A stretch of DNA of 59,045 bases from Phallus indusiatus (Eukaryota; Basidiomycota; Agaricomycetes; Phallales; Phallaceae): assembly GCA_027605045.1 (NCBI GenBank), contig JAQFWX010000189.1:1-59045 (forward strand), written 5' to 3'. The notes beneath the pieces are model-generated. The model had not been told where the DNA came from, did not search any database, and saw only the letters and a program-made list of their open reading frames with translations. Shown piece by piece: positions 50,789 to 59,045 of the stretch; positions within the stretch are counted from its first letter, which is position 1, and the number at the start of each line of letters is the position of its first letter. A program made the position numbers and the translations under genes.

Positions 50789-52042
50789 CAGGCTTCAAAA
50801 TGTGCCAATTATTTAAACAACCAATGGCCCCACATTTTCAACGAGTCTTCGAGTATCCCGGTTTTGGATGAGATGTGTCTCCCTTGGGTCAGCCGCTGCA
50901 CGCCCCACATGGTGACTGTAAATGAAAAAGGAAAACTATTGGAGACATACCCTATAAGGAAAAAAGATATCATTGAGTGTTTCTAGATTATCCAAAAATG
51001 ATACTAAAGATCTTTAAAAGGATAAAAATTGAGCCTGAACATGCAGCATTGCATCCCAATCCAGAAGAACATATTCCCTTCACAATTCCGGGGTTCTGAA
51101 TTAATTTGACACTTATATATGCTAAGAGAATTGGGTACTGAGATATCGCCCGGAATGTTTCTCGCATTATAAAAGGGAGTGCCTTCGTCTGGTGTTCAAT
51201 AAAAAACAGTAGTATCAGAGTTCCTTATGGAAGCAATATACAACTCCAATTAAAAAAACAGACGAAGAAGTTTTGGGTAGGAGCGAGCTTGCTCACAATG
51301 CCCAACGGGCTTCATAAATGCCCTCGTAATTGGATATTTAATATACAGTAATGTTCTCTGAATCACCAACATTTCGCTTATACAAATGAAATAATCGTCT
51401 TGAAAAGTAATACAATTTCCTCATCGTCTCGTCGTCCATGTTGCATACATTGGCTTTGGGCCCGCTAATTAAAGCACATCAGAAAATGCCAGCATCTTGA
51501 CAAGGGACATACAGCTTCTGAGGTGAAGCATATTCAACGGGGTCCAGGGTGATCTGAGAACAAATCACGAATTGATTCCCTCAACAGTACGATCAGCAAA
51601 CGCAGCCCAATCATTTTACTCGATCAGGCAGTTTATTATGAGTAAAACCCTATATTAACTCTGAGTCTGCAGTACCATCGGTACCCCTTTAATTCTAGCT
51701 CAAGTTAGCAGCCAGTCTTAAAGGCACATCGTACTCGTGATAAAGATATAAAGAAAACCACGTGTAAAGTGCAACATTTGAGTCAAACTATGTACCTTTA
51801 GCACGTCTCCTTCTAAATTTCGCTTGTGTTGTAACTTGAAAGCAGACTTGAATAGACCTACTGCTATTTTTACCATGGTCTTAACTGACTGCCTTTAAGC
51901 CCTACGCTCCAGTCTGACTACTTAAACATCCCTTGGCCAGAGACAGTCGACTCAGTAGACAATATAATCAAATTGACATGACATGACAAGAAAGCCCTTT
52001 CAATGAATCTAAGTACATCTCCAGTTGAGGTTTAGCTTATTA
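50789..52042. other. Gap between aegerolysin genes 1 and 2
   Basis: 1.25 kb, AT-rich, with no ORF above 60 codons and no MACPF partner gene. It contains the promoter of copy 1. Confidence 0.45.
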
Positions 52043-52533
52043 TCATCTACTAAAAACAAGATTCCCTGACTCAAGTGTATGAGACCCCATGAATCCGGAC
52101 TGAGAAACATCCCAAGTGGGATCGCCACGCGTAATTGTCAGTTTTTTGTTTCTCGCTCCGTTTGACCAAGGACAGTTCCATTCGACTCTACAAATGTTGG
52201 TATGGGAAGTTATATCGGCAACTTCAAATGCACCCGTAGTGCCTGAAGGTGACCGATAACGCCCGCAGGCGTTTATAGCGTAGTGATCACCAGGCTGAAT
52301 GTGCGTATTGTTTATTCGACTCGACGGAATCTCGTCATCTTTCCCCCCATCTGAACATTTTCAATATGAGAGAGAAAACGAGGTTTATTGTGAAAAATTG
52401 ACATACATGGAGTGTAGAACTTCCCATATGATACGAAGGCATGTTCTATTCTGATAACCCGGTCACTTTTGTTTTCGATCTCAAATTGTACCCATTCATC
52501 GTATCCGAGCAGCGTGGCGCGGTTGACCGACAT
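52043..52533 (-). CDS. Aegerolysin-family protein 2
   Basis: Exons are 52533-52407 and 52350-52043 (56-base intron), 144 residues. The true ATG is at 52533 (MSVNRATLLGYDEW); the upstream frame opens only at TTG. Landmarks: GYDEWVQFEIENKSD, VSYGKFY, NACGRYRSPSGTTGAFEVAD and VEWNCPW. The second exon lacks a Met, so it appears only when spliced. Length and layout fit the family. No signal peptide, as usual. It shares intron position with the other two copies, pointing to tandem duplication followed by strong divergence. Confidence 0.9.
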
Positions 52534-53150
52534 GGAGCTAAGTTTCAATCAGATTCTGAAGGGAAATGGTTTGCGTTGGGACCGAAAGATGTGAAAGCTG
52601 CGCGAACTTTGAAAGCGGTCTTGCGACGGAGAAGGTTATCTGGTTCACAATGCCAGTCGAGGGCGTATTTATGATATACTTCTATTCTCCGAATAAAATA
52701 AATGATCGTGCGATACGTAAACATTAGATATTCACTGTACGATAAATGATCATTTGGTAGAAAACGCCCAAAACAAAACAAGGGACAAAACCGAGGAGAT
52801 AATATTAAAGAAGTCAGGAAACCAAATTGAACTGATTCTATAAAATTACAAAAAGAGCACCCAAATGTTACTGTTAATAATAGTCGGGGAACGCCTAATG
52901 CGTATCTTCGAGGTTTAGACGAGTCGAGTGCTTGTCAGTCACTGCTGGCAGATTATTTTCAAGAGCATGTGTTAATCTAAAGTATGTCGCACAATACGCC
53001 GCACCCTTTTGCTTTGACGCTTTCCTGTTTGTGTACGAATTGAGTCAATTCTATCATATTTACTATATTGTTTTAGTGCTAAAAGCAATAAACTGATCAG
53101 ATTGATGAGACACGATAAGGAAATTTCATTCTCTAAAATAACAAAAATTG
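52534..53150. other. Gap between aegerolysin genes 2 and 3
   Basis: 617 bases: promoter of copy 2 and 3' flank of copy 3. No other gene seen. Confidence 0.45.
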
Positions 53151-53692
53151 TCATTTCATTTTACTAATGAAGGAGCGTGAATAGGAAGCAATCATGTATA
53201 ATCGACATTCTGTACCATTATATGTGCAAACAATATCTCCACTCCCAAGTTCATTCCTAAATTTGAATCCGATCGCCTCGACAGACCAATTGCAATCGAA
53301 TGTTGAGGTTACTAGTGTGTTAGACTTACCACCCCAAGGACAGTCCCAGTTAACCCTACAAATGTGACTCCGGGATGTTTCGTCGAAGAGGTCAAAGAAA
53401 CCTGTGGTCCCAGGTGACCATTCACGACCGCAAGAGTGTATGTGATAATGGGCACCAGGGCTAATCACGATATTTTTTATTTGACTCGCAGGAATTTCAT
53501 AGTCTTTACCATCTGTGAACAGTCAGAAATGGAGGAAGCGTTTACATATTTAAGCTGTTTACATCCAGCATGGAGTTTCCCATATGATAGAGCGACATTC
53601 GCGATTTTGATTAAACGAGAGTCACTTTTGTTTTTAATATCGAAATTTACCCATTGATTGTATCCGAGTGTTGTACTACGCTTGGTCGTCAT
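53151..53692 (-). CDS. Aegerolysin-family protein 3
   Basis: Exons are 53692-53563 and 53512-53151 (50-base intron), 163 residues. Landmarks: GYNQWVNFDIKNKSD, VALSYGKLH, YEIPASQIKNIVISPGAHYH, CGREWSPGTTGFFDLFD and the family-typical VNWDCPWGG. The body is the usual length, with a C-terminal extension of about 20 residues (after VCTYNG) that the other copies lack. A minus-strand TATA-like tatatatc lies at about 53816-53823. Of the three it is closest to the family consensus. Expected to be a lipid-binding protein expressed during fruiting. Confidence 0.92.
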
Positions 53693-55427
53693 TGCGTCGG
53701 CGTTTCGGTTATACGAGGAAGGATTAATTTGGGGCCGTTAAAGGTGGAGAAACTGGAAAAAAAGCAACTTCACGGGTCCGGAGAGAGTCTTCTATAGTGC
53801 CGTGCCCGGATCTAAAGATATATACAGGTCCTAACCACCAATAAATGGTGCGATACATAAATTGACTGCGTTTGGACAAAGTGACCCACCTGAGACTACC
53901 CTACAGATGCACATTCAGAAGAGAGCTCCCGAAAAAAGCCAACACACTAGATTGAGTTAGAAACCAAACCTAGACAAACACAGGGTGCTTACAGACGTAA
54001 ATCAATACTTTAGTACTTAAAACGATCGCTACAGGTCATGAACTCACCACATGGCCACACACTTGGATGTACCGCCAAATTCCATTTTTGTTATTTGAAA
54101 TGAGAAAGCGGCAGAATATTACCTGCGTATTCTTGTTGTACATGTCCCACTGATTCCCTTGATATCGATGCTTGATTGTCCACGCGTGTCACCGGCACCC
54201 GTACCCGACACCTATGCGAAAAACCACTTCTAAATAAGGTTTCCTACTTCTTATCATGAGCTAGAATATTAGCTGATCAGCCCGGGTATACACGTTAACC
54301 AACAAAGTCTCTTGATCAAATGGACAGCGACGAACCTTAGTGGACAACAAACTTTCCTAGAAAACGAGTCCTTCTCAGGAGATATGATTCTGATCCAAAT
54401 GGAGCGAGAAAATGTTATGGAAGCTAATGAAACAGAAGCAAAGACTCACATCATTCAGGCAATATACACGCATTGAAAAAAAAAAGACCAAGCACAAACA
54501 AGCGCCGGCACAGCATGAGGGTAGCGCCCAGCAATCACCAGTATTACGTCTTCGTCTTCCGAACCGCATGTACACCTGTCCTGGGCTGCAGTATTTCAGT
54601 TACAAAATTTCGAGCTGAACTCAAGCCGCAATGCGGTGTCGAGTAAAAACCTGTTTTCAACCGAACCAAGTTGTGCCCATCACTATGGACTTCTTTTCCT
54701 TTCACACCACTTCGTAATCTTCAAGCTTTTGCTTATTCAGAGATCACAGCCTAATTTAACTTCCCCTGTGAACGAATGAACGATATGCATCCTCGTTTAA
54801 TATGTATAAATTGAGCTTCTTTTTCTGGATCAGAGTGTCAAAATTGTAACAACGCTGACTTCGAACAAAATTGATGACAACATGGGAAGCCTGAAGATTG
54901 CCAGAACAAAGGAAGCTCCAAAGTATATGCATCGGTAGAAAAATCATTGGGACTATCACGCGGGAAAACAAAGCGAGATGTCAGCGCGACAGGGAAGTTT
55001 CATATCTCATGGTCATGTTGGAGGAACATCCGAACGAAGGAAAACCATTACGGGAAGATATAACCTTAAGTATCGCGTAAAGCGGGAACCTCCTTCATGG
55101 TACCAATCTACAGCCAAGCTGCCGGCATTTTGAAAATACAACATTTTCGGCTCCTTAAAGGCAATCATAAGCTGTTGATGAATTCGAAGGGAAAATATCA
55201 ATGTGACTGATTTACATACATAATTGTTTATCTAGTCCCATCACCGCACTCACCATCAATGAACTATCTCTTAGTTGATGATTTTTCTTAAATCTCGGAA
55301 GTACATTTGTTACACGGAACTTGAGGGGAACATACAAACTAGATAAAAATGAGGGAAAATTGTTCAAGTCTGATAAGTCTTGTTAGTATTCAGTTTTTCC
55401 CCTCCCCTTTTTCTCTCTTAAGCCACG
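53693..55427. other. 1.7 kb without a supported gene
   Basis: It starts with the promoter of aegerolysin 3. ORFs are short, and no domain or splice-linked exon was found. The last 100 bases are the 3' flank of the DUF2264 gene. Confidence 0.45.
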
Positions 55428-57584
55428 TCACTTTAGTTCATTAAAGCTTTGCAACAATGATGGGGCAGCATTCCACTCTTCTTCCCACCCATCTCGCACA
55501 TCTTTATGGTCATCTCTCACAGGGATACCCAGAACTCCAGTATACAGCACCATCTCCGATCCCGCAGCATGCTCCCCGATTAACGTGGGCAACACAGCCC
55601 GCGCGAAAATCAAGTTAGAGTTCGGGTCAAGTCTCACCGCTCTACCTTTGCGTCCGTTCGCCTCCGTCGTACTCGTACTCGTTGAGAGACCAACAATACC
55701 CGATACTCCTGCCGAGGACCTCGCCAACGCAGCACCATCTTTCTCGAGTTTCCCTTGTGACAATGACAAAGGGCCTGGGAAGTCTTCTAACGCGCGTCCG
55801 TCTTCACGTTGACCGTATATCGCCCAGCCGCCCTCAGCTGAAACGAGGCTTCTTCTCGTCCTGATAACGTGCTTTCGTACGTGCCATGCTTTATGTTGAG
55901 GTGTAGGAGGAATGAGCAAGGTGAGGACTTCAACGTCGGGCCACGGCTTCCAACTGCTGGACAGCCGGCCGTTCTCAATTTTCGCATCGAGAGTGTCTCT
56001 ACGGACTTTCCATGTCTCTCCACTGTCGTCGCTCAGTGCGAGCGTAGAATCGCCTCCGATTTCCTCAAGCGACTCATTTGCGACGGGAACGCTGAATCCG
56101 AAGCTGGCACTGTAGGCAAGTTTCCCATATTTTTGGGCACTATGACGGAGTGGGTAGTGGCATTTCTGGCCGGACGATAAGAGAAAAGTGTGATTGCCCA
56201 TATTCGTAACGAATTGTAAGGGATGATCAAGTCCAACTGTGCATTCGCGCAAAATGGCGGGATAAGGCTCTTCCACTGCAGACCAGAAAGGGTGGGACTC
56301 TGGAAGAGCGAGAGGTATAAATGATTTGCAGCACCAATAAGGTGAGCCCGGGGAGTTGTAGTTCTCTAATATGTTGTGATTGGGATATACGTATCCTAAC
56401 GTGACGATTCCGTCGGTGTCGAGGAAGGGCTGTTTGGTCCAGTAACGGAGATTACGAAGTAAGAGACCTTTGATCACGCCCCATGTAAACGGACCGTCGG
56501 GTAAGACATCTGCGAATGCCAAAGCACCCCAGAACGAAGCTTGAGCGAATCTGTAGGTGGAACTGCGACCGAACGGAATAGCGGGACCTAATGATATCGT
56601 TCGTCAGAAAAAAAACCGAGATAGTGGTGTGACTGGTCTCTGTGTGCCTACCATCAGGATCGAAATAGTGGATAAAATGTGCAGCAAAGAGATTTGCTCG
56701 TTTACGATATTCTTGGCACCGTTCGGGATCTTCCTTTTGGGCTAACTTTGAGTAAACGAGTTGAGCAAATTGGATAGCGAATGAGGAGGAATAGTAGTCT
56801 AGTTGACGGACACCCTCTGGACCATCTCTGGACCATCCTACGCTAATATTGAGTTAAGAGAAAAGCAGGATGTAAACTTAGGAATAACCTTGTCCTAGGT
56901 AAAATGTATCAAGGTGATCTAAATCGGCTTTCATCCGCGTAGAGGAGAAATGGGGTGATTCCACTTTAGAGAGACCGAGATTCGCAAATACCTAAGTATG
57001 CTTAGAGAAAAAGCCTTGACAAATTAGAATTCGGCAAAGTTACTCTGAACCATAACCAATTCGTATCGGGCATTTCCTATCAGGAATCAACTTGAATTAC
57101 AAAAAAAGAAAATTTTTAACTAGGTCTTTCTCTTTACCTTATCGTTCATTCCTCCAAGCCATTGCTCCATGTTCTGTTTCGCCTTATCATCAAGGACATC
57201 CCAAATCTGCTCCTTGGCGACGGCAAGCGTGAACCCAATAGCGGAGCATTCCACCATACGCTGATCCTTATTGCGCATATTTCCCCAGAATTCCTCATGG
57301 TCTGGGTTCGTCCCGCTTGCAAACCCTTTGATCCATCTCGCAGTGCCTTTGTAGTATCCTCCGCCAGCCAAAAGAGATGCCAAGGCCCAAAGTGGCCTCG
57401 AAAAAGTTTCTAATTGGGCCGCACGTTCGTCATAGTGGGTAGCAGTATTTCCCAGCCGTATCAAAGCACCTCCAGGCGAAGTATGGCGTTCAAGAGGGTG
57501 CAAGATGTCTTCCAAAAAGGACTTCAAATGTTCCTTTGTCTTCAAAGGGTTTTGTTCGATAGAGCGGGAATATGAGCTGGCCAT
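55428..57584 (-). CDS. DUF2264-domain protein (glycoside-hydrolase-like)
   Basis: Five or six exons. The first is 57584-57138: [20 protein letters not shown], then [16 protein letters not shown], the DUF2264 N-terminal signature. A 33-base exon ([11 protein letters not shown]) follows, then VFANLGL...FYLGQ, then [20 protein letters not shown]. The last long exon (from about 56585 to 55428) has [20 protein letters not shown] and [19 protein letters not shown]. All joins keep frame, giving about 640 residues. The family (PF10022) adopts an alpha/alpha barrel followed by a beta domain. Some relatives have been classed with glycoside hydrolases acting on uronic-acid sugars, a point I recall but cannot check. 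No signal peptide is evident, so the protein is likely intracellular. Confidence 0.88.
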
Positions 57585-58147
57585 GAGAGAATGTAGATTG
57601 CAAAAAAAAATAGTTTATCGGCCACGCATTCTTTTCTCTTAGTTTTTGAGTGTGTGCAGACCAGCTGAGCACAGACCGGAATGACCATGATTACAAGCGG
57701 CCCGCTCGGCAAGCGAAGACCCCAGTTTTTCCGCGGTTTATCCGGCGTTAACGTTTTACGCTCCGCTCTCAGATGCGTGACTGTGACGCCGTGACGCGTG
57801 ATGAACACACTATTTTTATTTTTCTTTGTCCTCATCACTTTGGACATAAAACGCAGGGACATCTGTACATGTTGCATGGACATTAATGGCCTGTGAACAA
57901 TTCCTACATATGGACAATTCACTTTGGTCAACAACAGAATGGAAAATGGCCAGAAAGGAGTGGACCCGACAAAGCCAAATCATTCAGCCTCCATAACGTG
58001 TTCGTCGCGTTGCTTGCCCATCTTTCCTTTGTGGACCAGGTCCACATTTACAAGTCATACTTATGCAGAGGGATAATGTCCTTTATCCTTTCGTGGACGC
58101 TATTGACACTATAAAACCAAGCAAAGCTGTATCATTTACGGACCCTC
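57585..58147. promoter_or_regulatory. Divergent region upstream of the DUF2264 gene
   Basis: It holds the DUF2264 promoter and probably that of the plus-strand gene that follows. The minus-strand ORF 57542-57934 has no coding support. Confidence 0.4.
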
Positions 58148-58887
58148 CCTCCATTACATTCATAAAGAGCGTCCCCCAATGGCAACCTCACTCGCCAAAG
58201 CAACCTTTCACCTCAGGAAACTCTTCTTTTTCTCAAAGAACATCGACTTAATACCAATGCCGTTTTCAAACGGCAATACTTGGTTCACGATGAGATGCCG
58301 TTCTCCAACCAGTTCCCTGGTATCCGACCGTATTCAATCTCAAACAACCCTTTATTCCACGTCCACCGATGACACCTTCAGCTTCTCAACTCAGTTCAAT
58401 ACTACGAATTTTCGTTGCATAACATGCGATTCGGGAACGGCATGCGAACAACGATCGCGCTGCCTCAATGCCATCAAGTGCGTTAAAGCTCGCTTCATTC
58501 GCTGCCCAAATTGACCTTTGTTTATTCTCTTCATCAGACAGAACATGTTGAACATTTCAAGCCATCTGCCAGAAGAAGACGCGAGAAGAACTACTGTCGT
58601 ACTATGACGCGCACTGCGCATATGAGTACTATAATCAACGATACATCAGGAGCAAGGCCAAACTTTCTCGTGGCCACTTGGAGCTTGCCTTCTTCGAGAA
58701 GCAAGCCAAGAGTCGGAAAATTTTGTCACCCGGTCTTCTTGAAGATATGGAAAAAGCGAGACAGAAGATTGCCGCAGCAGAGAGAGAATGCGAACGGGTT
58801 GCCGCCGAAGTACGAGACAGAGCTAGGGCTTTGTTCGAACTAGGTCGATTTTTTGAACCGTTTTTACTTAACGCTCTGGCATTTTAA
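58148..58887 (+). pseudogene. Unknown coiled-coil protein, broken frames
   Basis: The strongest part is 58600-58887, which reads SYYDAHCAYEYYNQRYIRSK, FFEKQAKSRKILSPGLLEDM, then the coiled coil EKARQKIAAAERECERVAAE, ending ALAF. A probable intron 58483-58545 (gtgcgt...tcag) joins CLNAIK to QNMLNISSHLPEEDA. At gacgcgagaag (about 58581) one base seems missing before REELL. Further upstream TLLFLKEHRLNTNAVFKRQY and FSNQFPGIRPYSISNN read well in another frame that ends near 58366. So at least two frame breaks separate plausible coding blocks. No start codon can be fixed and no family recognised. Confidence 0.45.
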
Positions 58888-59045
58888 TTTTCTTTCCTCA
58901 TTTTTTAATGTATATCATTTTTATGTATCTTACATTACATGTGTAGCTGTATCTCCTTTCATATTCAATGGCGCATTCTTTCAGTCTGGCGTAGATGCTT
59001 TCAAAATCAAACTCCTGCTTACTTTCCATCTGAGCTATGAACAAA
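58888..59045. other. 3' flank at window end
   Basis: AT-rich sequence after the last stop. Nothing recognisable before the window ends. Confidence 0.4.

Noticed and set aside
48000..59045. MACPF pore-forming partner for the aegerolysins
   Set aside because: No ORF or exon chain shows MACPF motifs in this part of the window.

Overview
This window is nuclear DNA from a filamentous basidiomycete fungus, most likely an agaricomycete (mushroom-former). Genes are split by many 43-75 bp GT-AG introns and lie on both strands. The protein families are those of Agaricomycetes: fruit-body lectins of the Agaricus/Xerocomus type, aegerolysins, a DUF6533 membrane protein, DUF7330 proteins and MYND-finger proteins. 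Housekeeping genes are also present: UMP-CMP kinase, ribosomal protein eL20, adenosylhomocysteinase, lipoate-protein octanoyltransferase, a Som1-like protein and a PMP3-family protein. Gene models below were spliced by eye from donor/acceptor signals and reading-frame continuity. No search was run.

Layout. 1-1330: the 3' end of an unknown gene, then transposon debris (an inverted repeat, LTR-like direct repeats, a Ty3/gypsy reverse-transcriptase fragment). 1.6-6.3 kb: a DUF7330 gene, a divergent NUDIX/octanoyltransferase pair and a DUF6533 membrane protein. 8.0-16.2 kb: a block present twice, consisting of an unknown protein (complete in copy A, only its last 30 or so codons left in copy B), a MYND-finger protein, and a convergent fruit-body lectin. 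18.9-26.3 kb: UMP-CMP kinase, an unknown protein, a second DUF7330 gene, an oxidoreductase-like-domain protein, eL20, and a membrane-anchored ubiquitin-fold protein. 27.8-30.9 kb: a 980-residue single-pass membrane protein. 33.7-34.8 kb: a conserved fungal protein of unknown function. 34.8-42.6 kb: about 7.8 kb with no supportable gene. 42.6-48.3 kb: PMP3 family, adenosylhomocysteinase, Som1-like and two unknown proteins. 50.2-53.7 kb: three aegerolysins on the minus strand. 55.4-57.6 kb: a DUF2264 protein. 58.1-58.9 kb: the remains of a coiled-coil gene.

Two themes stand out. First, small secreted or cytosolic defence-type proteins occur in local clusters: two fruit-body lectins and three aegerolysins, typical of fungal defence against nematodes, insects and competitors. 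The lectins are tied to a segmental duplication that also carries MYND-finger genes of unknown role. Second, at least six genes (DUF7330 copy 1, NUDIX, both MYND copies, the ubiquitin-fold protein and the last gene) lose frame by what looks like one missing base, often in or beside a homopolymer. The housekeeping genes and toxin-family genes are open throughout. This could be genuine decay or uncorrected long-read assembly error, and it affects every model that relies on those frames.
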